Below are positions 34,182-44,995 of a DNA stretch of 64,000 nucleotides, piece after piece; the stretch's first letter is position 1, and every line of letters starts with the position of its first letter. A model generated the notes under the pieces. It saw only the letters and a list, made by a program, of their open reading frames with translations, had not been told where the DNA came from and searched no databases. The translations under genes and the position numbers were made by a program. Source of the stretch: Glebionis coronaria (taxonomy: Eukaryota > Streptophyta > Magnoliopsida > Asterales > Asteraceae); contig CM046876.1 in NCBI GenBank assembly GCA_025667525.1, forward strand, positions 572,815,469 to 572,879,468, written 5' to 3'.

Positions 34182-34577
34182 GTGTTTTATTATGTTGCTG
34201 CATTTGAAGACGGTGGCGTTGCGGTGAACCAGATGAAGTCGTCCTCACAGGCTTACTCCTTTTGCTTCACATATTTTAGCAAATTCAAGAAAGTCTGACC
34301 TAAATGTCTTCCGTTGTATCAACTCTAAAACTTTCAAGAATTCAACAAAGGATAGGTAAGTGGGACATGAAGTCACGAAGAGGCGAACATCACAAGAAGG
34401 CAAAGACTGCACGTGGAAGGCCAAAGAATATGCTCTCAGCCAAAGCCTAATGATTATCAACACATATTCACAAGCACAAAAAGAAAAGATGAAAAGAGAA
34501 AATACTACAAACTCAAGAACGAAAACTTAGTATAATATGCTAGGTTTAGGACTTTGTAATTTGGAGTGACCTCCCTT

Positions 34578-34587
34578 AGGGGGAGAT
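34578..34587 (+). promoter_or_regulatory. C1 polypurine tract
   Basis: AGGGGGAGAT precedes TGTTAGAAATA. A GGGGGAGATTGTTAG junction is typical of Ty1/copia elements of plants and is the best evidence for the class of C1. Confidence 0.8.
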
Positions 34588-34896
34588 TGTTAGAAATACG
34601 TTTTTAACATATATTAGAAGGATCGGTCACTCCAACAATATTATTAAACGTTAGTCTGTTCGTAGTTAAACTTTAGTTACTTTGTTATAAATAACCTAAC
34701 CCATGGGTTTGTCATGGGTAGGAGGCCCAGGTCCACTATGGACTTGGGTATATAAACCCTTTCCTTCCAAGGAAAGGGTGTTGGTTGTTTTCTTTAGTTT
34801 TATTAATACAAGTTTTATTCTCTTATTTCTCTCTCTAGTTTCTCTCTCTAGAAACAACAACCCTTTGATAGAATCAAAGATTATCATATTTCTATA
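34588..34896 (+). repeat. C1 3' LTR (309 bp, Ty1/copia type)
   Basis: It starts TGTTAGAAATA and ends ATTTCTATA, giving a short terminal inversion around TAGAAATA. Length and content (TATA box, then a CT-rich leader with TCTCTCTCTAG) fit a copia LTR. The terminal CA is replaced by TA. The 5' LTR lies outside the window; GAACT (34897-34901) would be the right TSD copy. Confidence 0.8.
34749..34756 (+). promoter_or_regulatory. TATA box of the C1 LTR
   Basis: TATATAAA lies within GGTATATAAACCC, about 160 bases into the LTR and upstream of a CT-rich leader. Confidence 0.6.
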
Positions 34897-34969
34897 GAAC
34901 TGCTGAGGTTCTGGAAGACATCATATCCACCTAGTTGGCCCACCTACCCAGACACAGAGGGAGTGGAGA

Positions 34970-36092
34970 TCCCCGCAGCTGGTGGCAAAAAAGGTATTAT
35001 GTGGATGACCCCGATCATCGACTATTTGATCAATGGAACACTCCCACGTGGAGGGACAGAGGCAAGACAAATAAGTAAGAATTCATGCCGATTCAAGGTC
35101 TAGGATAAATCCCTTTACAAGAGATCACCCTCAAACCCATGGCTGCGATGCATAGGACCGGAACAAGCGTACTACATCATCCACATGATACATGAAGAAT
35201 CGTGTCCCAACGTGATGAGACCGAGGTTAATTATAGAAGAAGACCTGTGTGTTGGATACTATTGTCCCACTATGCACAAGGATGTGCGAAACCTAATCAG
35301 TAAATGCAAAGACTGCCAAACTCATAGGCTAGCGCCATTCATTGGAAAGATTAGCTTTTAATGATTCTATTTCTTTCAAGTGTTCAATCTTTTCAAAACG
35401 AAATTGGTCAAATTCAGAACATGTTATTTTGTTTTCTTGTGATTCCAGCGGTATATGTTGTTTTAATATGATTCGTGGTGGCGGTTAAGGTCTCCATCGT
35501 TTTTTCTTGATTTCCGGCGGAATTTTTTAGAGATTCCGGCGGTGGGTTTTGATTTCCGGTGCAACGAGCAGCAAGAACCGGTGCCCACCGTATAACAGTG
35601 GCATCCCCATGAATGTGGAAAGAACGCCTTAGTAAATAGCGGTCAGTTCGCGATAAAATTTCCCAAAAAATGGTGCATTGCATGGATCACGAAGCAGTAA
35701 TCTGTACCAGCAAAATATTCGCAACCCAGTGGGCTGCAAGACAAAGTAAGACACGACTGGAGAGATAGGATTTCAAAGTGGAAAACGAATTCGGATCAAA
35801 AAAGTGGTAAAGTTGTTCAATCATGATTGAGGAAGCTAAAACCATAGCAAGTACAAAGATGGATGCAGACGCTGGAGTTCGGGGTGCTTCATTTAAAGCG
35901 GGTGATTTTTTTTTTATCATATTAGCAAATCAAGATATATGCCCAACACATGGAAATCTGAACCTAAATGGAAAGGGCCTTATGTGGTGACAGAGGCTTT
36001 GGAGCAAGGCGCATACAAGCTATGCAGCATGGACAGATGTGATTCAGGCCAGTCATGGAATGACTGCGACCTTGAGAGGTGCTGCCGTTAGG
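34970..36092 (+). pseudogene. T1: decayed end of a Tat-lineage gypsy pol (RNase H-integrase junction and integrase C-terminus)
   Basis: Frame pieces on the + strand read WMTPIIDYLINGTLP, then PWLRCIGPEQAYYIIHMIHEESC and GYYCPTMHKDVRNLISKCKDCQTHR, the zinc-binding HHCC start of integrase. 35340-35600 is unrelated sequence with repeated CCGGCGG words where the catalytic core should be. From about 35820 the integrase tail resumes (EEAKTIASTKMDADAGVRGASFKAGDF, KWKGPYVVTEALEQGAYKL). Stops and frameshifts make it non-functional. The polyprotein end is near 36092. I recognise the sequence style from Tat/Retand-like elements of composites. Confidence 0.7.
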
Positions 36093-36902
36093 ATGCTACG
36101 ACCTATGCATGGATCCCCTTTTAGCTGTAGTCAGATCCTAATAAAATATCCATGTATCTATTTTTTTAAATTTATGCATGATGTTTTACTTTGTATTTCA
36201 AAACCTTGCAAGTATTAATAAAACACTGCGGTTCCTAGCTAGTTCTACGGTTTCGTCCTTTCATATGATTATTGTTTTTTTATTAGTACCATTCAAATAT
36301 ATTCATATTTGGCCCACCGGCGTACATGTTCATATCGTTTCTATGTGAAATAAGAGGATTGAGTGAACCCACTAATTAACTTGTCGTATAAGAGGGATGC
36401 AACCCCATCGACCACGGATCACATATCCTTGTTAGATACCTTACTAATCAAGGCGTTGTAGTAAGTTATGCATACCAAATACAACATGATGGGCATACGA
36501 AAGATACATTGTGCGCGTCTAACAACATTATGTCATTACATAGACACTACTTATGGTAGTGGTGGTCGCCACAAATAATGACACGTTTTCAACCCATAAG
36601 TTAGACAAGATGCACTTCATCTTGTGCACTCACATGGTTCCTAGCTTGTGCACTTACGTTGTCTCCACACGTAATAAAACATCAGTATTTGCATATGGAT
36701 TCTAGACTACGGTCTTATGTCATAACTATTACAGGCTGTATACAAGCATTTACACATCAAAAAGCAAGAATAGAGGAGTGTTTTTGCATACACTTGTTGC
36801 ATGACGAGAATACTTAGGAAAATACTTGCAACAAATCCCTAGTGGAACGCGACCTCTTCAATTTATGCGAAATTGATATGGAGGAGGATATCGTATGCTC
36901 AT
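36093..36902. other. T1 spacer between pol and the antisense accessory ORF
   Basis: About 800 bases with no conserved frame. GTGCACTCACATGG-like and CTTGTGCACTTAC words repeat near 36620-36660. Nothing else seen. Confidence 0.4.
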
Positions 36903-37786
36903 TTAGTGCCTTTTCATGTCACAAAGAATACGAGTATCACGAACTGAGATAATAGGCACACTAACAGCTATGCCATTAGAAGGAGGTAGATGCGTCGTGC
37001 CTATGCCAATAATGACGCTTTTGCCTCTAAGACCTTTCTTATGCGTCGTGCCTAAGCCAATAACAACGCTTTTCCCTCTAAGACCTTTCTTTCTGGACGC
37101 ACTTCTCGCATGAAGTTTTAAAACTTTTTCCAGGGTTGTTTCCTTAACCACTTTGAAGGGATCCACACTGTCACGAATAGGTACCTTTAGTTGGTGGACA
37201 TTTGGCTTCAGGTGATAGTCATATTTTTCTTATGTGCCTTCCATTATGTGCCTTCCCAGTATGACCCCTCCATAATTACACTAACGGGCCAATCCTGGTC
37301 TGACTCCACCGTCTTTATTAGAGGAAGGTCACACTTCTTTAAATATATGAGGGCGACGTCTAGTTTTTTCTAAGCTAGAGGATCATAAAAGGACACTTGA
37401 TTTAAGCTTTTATTTAGCAGCCCGTTCTTGGCAGCACACTCTATTGTTGTGCTTTCCACCGCAGTCATGGCTGCCATTATTGCATCAACATATGTTTCTT
37501 GAATCTTGGGGGATTCCAAGGCACCCTTGTCAGCTAGGGGAAGACCATTATGAATTAACCATCGTCTCTCCACTATGGCAGATACTAAATGAGGATACAT
37601 CTCCTCATCAACTCAACTCTCAGAAGGCGGAGTTTCTCTTTGTGCTCATCTACTTGTCGCTGGAGCTTCGCATTAAACTCTTCAGCGTTGGAAAATAACT
37701 TATATTTGCATTCCTCTAGTTGTTTCATATCCCTTGGTTGTCTGATTGTTGTTTCTCCAAGTTTACGCACTCTTGAGATAATGAAG
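36903..37786 (-). pseudogene. T1 antisense accessory ORF, C-terminal part (broken)
   Basis: Minus-strand pieces read KYKLFSNAEEFNAKLQRQVDEHKEKLRLL (coiled-coil style), MYPHLVSAIVERRWLIHNGLPLA, a stretch ending VSFYDPLA, and at the C-terminus VSVPIISVRD. The 'YPHL..I..RRW...GL.LA' and 'YDP' landmarks match the ORF annotated in plants as putative gypsy-type transposon protein (Transposase_28-like). Tat elements are known to carry an extra antisense ORF between pol and the 3' LTR, which fits the position. Frames change several times; the 5' continuation lies beyond E4 at 57659. Confidence 0.6.
36990..37091 (-). repeat. 51-bp in-frame tandem duplication
   Basis: 36990-37040 and 37041-37091 are near-identical and each encodes 17 codons (KKGLRGKSVVIGLGTTH and a variant) on the minus strand. 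The duplication preserves the frame, so it could have arisen while the ORF was still active. Confidence 0.85.
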
Positions 37787-37791
37787 CAAGT
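37787..37791. repeat. E4 target-site duplication, left copy (CAAGT)
   Basis: CAAGT precedes the LTR start TGTAAAACCC and is repeated at 57654-57658. Confidence 0.9.
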
Positions 37792-38608
37792 TGTAAAACC
37801 CGCATGCTTTTACCATGAACAGTACACTAATAATCGTACGTACAAGATTAAAACTTTCCTTATATAACATGAACACGTGTCACGAATATTAATTACAAGA
37901 ATTATGTACGTGTTATTACACGATAAGTATTAAGTACGTCTTAATACACGGTAATTAATATCAACAATAATTACAATCACGAACATGAAATCATGAACGT
38001 AAGAATCACGAACATATAATTACGTATTTACATATATTATTAATACGATTAATATCGTTATGTACAAGTACTTAAAACACGGACATTTAATAATAACACG
38101 TAATCACGAACACATGAACACAGAATATTTAGACACGAGGAAAAGCTTCGGGGTTCCCTTAGTGGGCCCCATTAGCCACGGCACAAGGAGAAGAGAAAGG
38201 CCCAACCCATTTGATTTTTAGTAAGAAACAAATAAAGGAAAACGTTATTTACTTTACAAAAGATTTTCAAGAAACTAAAAACCCTAAATCTTTTGTCTCT
38301 CTCTCTCTCTTGGCCGGCGGCATCATCACCACAAGAGGGTGGTTGTTTGATTTTTGTTTAAGAAATCCTACGAGTATGTTCGTGTATTCATTCTCCATTC
38401 ATTCTACGTATTTTGGTAATCTGAAAACCTTTCTTTTTAATTCTTTTTATATAATTAGTAGCATATGATCATGGAATAATAAAAACAAGATTAAATAACA
38501 TGTTAAGATCATGGTGGGTAAAATGGTTAAGGGTTTTTTCGGGTTCGTTTGTTCGGTAGCCACAAACCAAGAGACACAAGGCTCTCGGTGTCGTTGGTTC
38601 GCACACCA

Positions 38609-38864
38609 ACCGAGACCCATGTCTCGGTGTGGTGTTGTGGTTCGGTCGGCAGCAGGTACAAGGCATCCCGACTTGCGTCGGGGGTGTCCTTGTGGTTATA
38701 TGGGTCTCGATAGCAACACAGCCCCACCACCGACTTAAGCCGGTGGCTATTTTAGGCAAGCAGGGGGAACTCAGCGCAGGCAGGGGGAACCACCGGCAAC
38801 TGCCGGTGGGAACCTGGTGTCAGCGGCTAGTCGAGAGACAAAGACCACCGGCAGCAGCCGGTGG
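38609..38864. repeat. GC-rich hairpin array in the E4 5' LTR
   Basis: Five stem-loops in 256 bases: ACCGAGAC-CCAT-GTCTCGGT (38609-38628), CCCGAC-TTGC-GTCGGG (38667-38682), an inverted repeat around TTAA (38727-38746), CCACCGGCA-AC-TGCCGGTGG (38790-38809) and CCACCGGC-AGCA-GCCGGTGG (38845-38864). The last three share the arm CCACCG. All five recur in the 3' LTR. Confidence 0.85.
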
Positions 38865-39424
38865 CAATGTCACGAAAGCAGGGGAAACCGGCCCAGCCGG
38901 GTCGCCACTTTTTTTAGGGGTGTTTGGTTCACGGGTTTCACGGGTCCGGTTCACGACATGTTTAAAATAATACACGGGTTCGGTTCACGAATATTTTTAC
39001 AAGCCTAATTAATTTTACAAGTATATTTATTTTATAAGTTAATTAAATTAATTTAACATGGCACATAATTAATTTAATTAAAACATGAACTTAGGTTAAT
39101 TATTATTATTTAATAATACATGTTTTAGCCTAAGTATTTATTTATGTTACACTATAATATTAATTAATTATTAAAACATGGCATATAATTAATTAATAAT
39201 CATGACCTAGGTTATATTAATATGAATATTAATACATGCTTAACCTAAGTATTTTATACACTTTGATTTAATTAAATCATGCTTATATTTAATTAAATAA
39301 TATAACCTATAGTTTATTTAATTAACATGCATTATTAATAAACTATACTATTAATCACATGACTTAGAATATTTAATCAGTAAAACTAAGCTTATATTAA
39401 TAGCTTATTAATCCAGCTTATTTC

Positions 39425-39565
39425 TAAATATGAAAACTTTCTATTTCAGGAAACTTACTATATTTGGAAACTTTCTATTTTCAGAAACCTATCTATTTTA
39501 AGAAGTTAATCTATTTTTGGAAACTTTCTATTTTAGGAAACCTGCTATTTATAGGAAGTTACTTA
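39425..39565 (+). repeat. Short imperfect repeat in the E4 LTR
   Basis: Words of the form GGAAACTTTCTATTTT recur about five to six times at ~25-base spacing. The same stretch in the 3' LTR is about 56270-56400. Confidence 0.6.
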
Positions 39566-40780
39566 TTATTACACTACAAGTATAATAATACAAGAATATC
39601 AGTTAATACTTAATCAGAGTACTTAAAACACATGATAAATACAGGATAACATTAAAATCAGTAAAACAAGACTAAAACATATAAAACAAGTCAAGACATA
39701 CTATAATCAGTTACGTACGCAGTAAACGGAATACTTATACATGTACCCTTTTATGTAGCATTAGTGAGATCGGAGTAGGACTTCCTTTCGTTCGTCTTTT
39801 CCGTTCACTGGACACAAGGTACGGATTCTCCGTCCTTCAGTATGGACAATCTTTCCTTATTAGGATTCCCCGTATGCAGCCAACTATTTTCCCAGTATAT
39901 GTTTTATATGTTTTGATCTGCTTATGTTTAGTTTTAAATGCCTAAGCGATATACATGCATGACCAGTTCCACCTAGTTATGGAGGTACCATAACCATAAC
40001 ACTGGAGGCACCAGTGTTATGACTTCACCACGGCGGAGTGATAGCTCGTGGCGTCCCTTTCAGCTTTTGGCCATATTATTATATTATCATGTGGGGCGTA
40101 TAGGTGCATCCTAGGTTACATGTTTTAGCAGATTATTTAGGTGAATGAGGTGTGTGCCTTGCATCCTTCACAAGGAGTTGATCCCTCCTACCCAGACTTA
40201 AATTAATTAGAGGCAACCCCTCTAATTGCATGATGAGGTCACCCCTCTAAGTATTCATGCACGTTGATACTTCATGACCTATATTGGCTTAATGGTTAAC
40301 AGGTTAAACAGTTTTCATAAGATAAACATAAGGCTTTTCAAACTATAAAACCAGTTTTACCAAGTTATACTAGGTTTTTCAAGACTTATACATTTCCGCT
40401 GCTATTAAGTCTTTGTTATGTTCAGTCATTCATGTTATGTCGTATATCCGTGCACTGAGCGTTTTGCTCAGCCGTTACTTTCCTTTCCATGTCCCAAAAC
40501 AGCAGGTACCCAAGGACAGACTCGAGCATTTGGAGGACGTCCATAGGATGGAAGCTGCCATAGACTTCTTCTCTTTTTTGCCTTCATATACTTATGCTTG
40601 TTTTGTCATTTCTCATTTCCTTTACTTTATTTATGTTATGGGATTATTTTCGGGAACCGATGTTTGATTTCGGTTTTCCCTTTGGTCATGTATGTTTTAC
40701 CACATATTACCTTGCATGCTTTGATGACACGCCATAATTACGCGTAACGGTCCACTTATCAAGGTGGGGTGTTGCAATTA

Positions 40781-40792
40781 TGGTATCAGAGA
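40781..40792 (+). promoter_or_regulatory. E4 primer binding site (initiator tRNA-Met type)
   Basis: TGGTATCAGAGA lies four bases after the LTR; the usual last base is C, so one mismatch. It defines the + orientation of E4. Confidence 0.8.
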
Positions 40793-41977
40793 CAAGGCTT
40801 TGACCTGTAGGCTCTAAAACTTGACATGTGACTAGTGGGTAATCACCAGGATCTTCCTAAGCCAACGCTTGTTATTCCACGTATTGACGTTTTCAGCACC
40901 TTTTTGTTTTAACCATGATGTTTTCAGCACCTTGTTGTTTTAACCATGATGTTTTCACCAGTATCCTTTTTACTAATATGGACTGAACAACCGTCATCCA
41001 TACTTAGTTATGTGTCGTTGTTTATGCATGATGTTTCTTGTGAACTGTGGCTATGTGGACTGAACCCAATAGTTCATAATTAGTCACATAATTTTTTTAC
41101 TGTTAAGTGTTGACAGATGATTTTTACTTATTTATGTTTCATGTATCATTGTTGCAAGAATTTTGACTAAGTAATGGTTGGTACAGGATTGGCGCTATTT
41201 AGTCGCATGTGCTTTTATCGATACTTTAAACTTTGGGACCGACCCATAGGCGTCCCCTCGCCATGTCTTTTGTTTTGGGTGAACTGAACATAGGCGGTTA
41301 CCCTCGCGCATATAAAAGTTTTATAAAAGACATCATGCATTCATGCACTGTTTTCACGCATAAATTTTTTTTTCATGATTATTGCATAAAATTTTGTTTC
41401 ATGTTTATTTATATTACGCTCTAATCAGATTAATCATATCAATTTTGTTTTGTGAGCCAACCCCAGTCGTTCACACCAGTGATTTTCAAATTTCATTTCA
41501 TTACAATCATATTTATTTCATGTCCACTCATTAAAATTTTCATGATCTTTATGTCGATTGTGTTTTCAATGGTTAACTTCATTTTCATGCTGATTATCTT
41601 TATACTCCTCCATGTTAATTTCGTTCCATGATTCTTCATGCTGATTCCACCTTCATGCAGATTATGTCTTAAGTAACTTTATGTTAATTAATTTTGTCAT
41701 CATGTCGATCATGCCCTCGTGCTAGACATCGAAAGATTCTAGTAAATCCTGCTTTTATGATAGTCATGGTTGGTCTTCATTAACCATGATTTCATGCTAA
41801 TCACTGTTGAATTTCGATTCACCAACCTTCTGGGTGCTTTCTCTATGTAACCAAAATGATGTCTATGCTGAGATTGCTAGGTTATCATGATGATCAGTCC
41901 AGTTTGGTCTTCAAACCGTTTAACCAATTATTCCCAGTAAAATCATGCCAGATGACCGACCCATATCGATCATTGTA

Positions 41978-42075
41978 TGTGCATTCCATGTGTACTCCAC
42001 GTACCGTATTCCATGTGTATTGCACGTACCATAATCCATGTGTATTTCACTTACAATACTCCATGAGTATTCACT
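41978..42075 (+). repeat. ~25-bp minisatellite (CCATGTGTATT core)
   Basis: Four to five copies of a unit containing CCATGTGTATTNCACGTACC occur in about 100 bases. Confidence 0.7.
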
Positions 42076-42602
42076 AATCGATTCTAAATCATCTCAGGCG
42101 TATTCTAATTGTTGATATTCTACGAGATGTTGATGCCGCTCATAACTTGGAGATGGTACTAAATGTTGATGCTGCTGAGTAGTTGGAGACGCTACGAGAT
42201 GCTGGTGATGTTCAGAACCTCGAGATCCTAAAAGACAACACAAAGGTGTTAGAGCAAAGAAATTGGACGAGAAGATGCTTCACCATCCGATGATTTCCAT
42301 AACAAACGATGTCCCTACCTTTCAGATATATGTCACATGTCATTTTGTTGTTTTTCAGTCATATGAGTGGGAACTGGTACCAGCTGGACACTCAGCTGAA
42401 TAGTTTCACAGTCATGAAAATGACCGTCATGGAACTGACAGACAAGATGATAATAACCATTACTGTGACAACAACCATCCTGGTAATCACAATTGAACAC
42501 CGGTCACGGACATGATCATATATTACAAAGGGTCAACAGTCCAACCGATCCGCCAATTCTGGCATACTAACTTAAGAGTTTCAGTTTTATTCGTTTCACA
42601 CC

Positions 42603-42765
42603 TCGAGACACGTGTCAAGACATCAGTCAAGACACATGTCAAGACATCAGTCAAGACACATGTCTCACGTATATTTTCTAAAGACACATGCCAAGACATC
42701 AGTCAAGACACATGTCATACGCATATTTTCTCAAGATACGAGTCAAGACACATGACTCACGTCTA
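42603..42765 (+). repeat. Minisatellite of AAGACACATGTC/AAGACATCAGTC units
   Basis: Alternating 12-base words GTCAAGACATCA and GTCAAGACACAT give a ~24-bp unit, then a longer ~60-bp unit with ACGTATATTTTCT inserted that repeats twice. Confidence 0.75.
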
Positions 42766-43005
42766 ACTCCTACTATAGCCCTAAGAAATTCAGGGTACCC
42801 TACAAGGGGTATACCTATTTTGTTGTGCCATGTATTAATCAGGCCACAAGAATTTCCATACCATCACCGGTATTTTATTCACGTTTGGACACGCAGAGTT
42901 CATTCTGCGTTAGACAGGCAAAACACATCCAACAAGATCTGTTACGTTTACTTCATGACACTCTCATTTCTTGATTTCATATTTTATATATCCACGACCA
43001 TAAAG

Positions 43006-43010
43006 GACAC
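43006..43010. repeat. E5 target-site duplication, left copy (GACAC)
   Basis: GACAC is repeated at 52452-52456 directly after the other end of E5. Confidence 0.9.
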
Positions 43011-43429
43011 TAATGTTAGGTTTTTGCCAAGTAAGAAAATTAAGTTCGTTGAAGTGGTCTAATCGAATTGATCCTGGTTAACTATGCGACTCAGCTGTTT
43101 TTGGTGAAAAAGAATATTTTTGGTTGTTTTAAAATAAATGTGCAAGACGTAAATGAAAATGACGTTAATTTAAATCTAACTTTAATTTAAAGTAAATGAC
43201 AAGAATTTAAAACGTGACGAGAAATTAAAAGGGAACTTAAAGTAAATAACGCAAACTTAAAACTAACCTAAAGGTAAACTTAAAACGCAACTAAAACTTA
43301 AACTAAGGCAAGGCTTAAAATAAATCAAAGGCAAGTAAACTTAAAGTGCGACTAAGTAAAAAGGCGGGAAAGGTAAAGCTTAAAAATTAAAACTTAAAAA
43401 CTGAAACTAAAAAGAACCTGAAAGCAGCT

Positions 43430-44065
43430 CATTCGGAATAATCCTTCGTTCGGAATAATCACTCATCCGGAATGTTACCTTCGTTCGGAATGATTCTTCT
43501 TCACTCGGAATATTTACCAAAACCCTTGATCCGGAATAAAATGTTCACCCGGAATAAAACCTTTATCCGGAATAAATTCTTTATTCGGAATATGTCACTT
43601 ATCCGGAATAAATCCTTCACTCGGAATATAAGCCTTGATCCGGAATGTTCACTTGGTTCAGAATATGAAGCTTGGTTCGGAATGTTTTGCTGATCCAGAA
43701 TAAAGTATTGATTCGGAATATATTCCGAATGAACTCAAACTCCTTGATTCGGAAGATGTTCCGAATGAACACACCTTGATCCGGAAGAAATTTGATTCAG
43801 AATATTTCACAACAACTCCTTTATTCGGAATGTTCCGAATGAACAGCTGATCCGGAATGTTGAATCTTCCGAATAAAGACCTTGATCCGGAATGTTTGAA
43901 GTTCCGAATGAATCACCTTCATTCGGAATAATAAATGTTCCGGATGAACAAACTTTGGATCGGAATGTTCCGGATGAACTCCCTTGACTCAGAATATTCT
44001 GCTTTGTTCGGAACAACCACAACAACACCTTGATTCGGAACAAATGCTTGATTCGGAATACCTGG
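43430..44065. repeat. Degenerate ~25-bp array of TCCGGAAT/TTCGGAAT units (E5 left LTR)
   Basis: More than 25 copies of a GAWCCGGAATAA-like or TTCGGAAT core. From about 43725 the reverse form TTCCGAATGAA is interspersed, producing small hairpins such as TTCGGAATGTTCCGAA. The word CTTATCCGGAATA is the exact reverse complement of TATTCCGGATAAG in the 4575-5215 array. Its open frames read as repeated IRNK peptides and are shadows. Confidence 0.85.
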
Positions 44066-44518
44066 GCAAACACAGTAACAACGAAGAACAAGGAGAACAA
44101 AAAGTAATACGGATCTAAACAAAATTAATAAAAATCAAACAAAAGATTAAATCAAACTAACCAAATAACATCTACTAATCATAAACTAACAATCCAAAAC
44201 AATCAAACTAACAATAATAATCAAAATAATCAAAACCCACTTTAATCAAATCAATAAAATATCAAAAACATGAACATAAACAATAAAGCATAAAGATTAA
44301 GATCAAACAAGAAAGGAAGATAGGAGATCAAACAATAAAAGTAAAGATTGACAATAATTAAAAGGAAACTTACTTGAAATTAAAGGTATTTAAGGTGCAA
44401 GACAAGTATTTAAATTTGACAATTAAGTAAATGACATGTATTAAAATGTGCAAGGAAATGAAAATGGAAGAACTAGTGTCACTCTAGCCAACAAAAACAA
44501 ATGGAATGAAAATGGATC

Positions 44519-44527
44519 CTATTTATA
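44519..44527 (-). promoter_or_regulatory. TATA box of the E5 left LTR
   Basis: Minus-strand TATAAATAG within CCTATAAATAGG. The equivalent in the 5' LTR is 51992-52000. Confidence 0.55.
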
Positions 44528-44981
44528 GGAGGATTAGGGAGGTGCTTAGGAAGCTTCCTCCCCTCTTTCTTCTTTCTTTAATTGCATCATTAAGTCCTTA
44601 ATCTTCTTAGTGCTTCGACTTTAATGACTTTGTCTCGGGATTTCTTTAAACTCGTCTTTGAATTTCTTCATAAATAAGACTTGAGTTCTTCGGCTTTAAG
44701 TAAACTTCCGTCTTTTGACTTTTTCTTCGATAAATCTTCAAAATTGGTCTTGGAATTCCGTTCTTTTTGCACTCTTGATTTCTTGACTTCGTCTTTTGTC
44801 TTTTTCTTCGATAAAAGCCCGTGAATGCCCGTGTTTTCTCCCTTTTTCACATTTTCATCCTAAATCACAACAAAAACACAAACCACGCATGATTCCGACA
44901 TTTATGACATAAAATACACGTTTTGGCTCGGTTATTATTGTAGTTAAGTGGTAAAAAGGATGGGTGTTTACACACCTATCA

Positions 44982-44995
44982 AATCCCCTACACTT
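44982..44995 (-). promoter_or_regulatory. E5 polypurine tract
   Basis: On the minus strand AAGTGTAGGGGATT directly precedes the LTR start TGATAGGTGTG. Confidence 0.8.

Larger units (their letters stand above)
32433..34577 (+). other. C1 3' untranslated region, hairpin-rich
   Basis: 2.1 kb between the accessory ORF and the C1 purine tract, with no conserved frame. The proximal part (32610-32840) holds several purine tracts resembling the terminal one (GAGGGGGAGCGTTAAC at 32618, AAGGGGAG at 32725 and 32824). The distal part (33390-34185) is a succession of stem-loops, described separately. Confidence 0.55.
37792..40776 (+). repeat. E4 5' LTR (2,985 bp)
   Basis: It starts TGTAAAACCCGCATGC and ends GGTGGGGTGTTGCA. 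It contains a CT-microsatellite (about 38300), a GC-rich hairpin island (38500-38920), AT-rich DNA with many ATTAATTAA words, and a GGAAACTTTCTATTTT-type repeat (39425-39565). Confidence 0.92.
40793..43005 (+). mobile_element. E4 internal region left of E5, degenerate
   Basis: No frame of a known domain was read here; presumably decayed gag and pol start. Two minisatellite-like stretches lie in it (41978-42075 and 42603-42765). Confidence 0.5.
43011..44981 (-). repeat. E5 3' LTR (left copy, 1,971 bp)
   Basis: The + strand starts TAATGTTAGGTTTTTGCC and ends GTTTACACACCTATCA, so read on the minus strand it begins TGATAGGTGTG. It contains the CCGGAAT array (43430-44065) and a TATA box. Confidence 0.92.

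Noticed and set aside
35687..35920. 77-codon minus-strand ORF
   Set aside because: The opposite strand reads as the decayed integrase C-terminus of T1, so this is a shadow.
38469..38759. Overlapping ORFs on both strands in the E4 LTR GC island (and at 55274-55603)
   Set aside because: They are by-products of high GC content and hairpins; frames differ between the two LTRs.
38727..38864. Possible tRNA or small structured gene in the hairpin array
   Set aside because: No cloverleaf with TTCGA-type loop and anticodon arm could be assembled; hairpins are simple and repeated.
43472..43693. ORFs with repeated IRNK/FTRNK peptides in both E5 LTRs (also 50945-51166)
   Set aside because: They are translations of the CCGGAAT subrepeat array; frames break between LTR copies and no protein family is evident.
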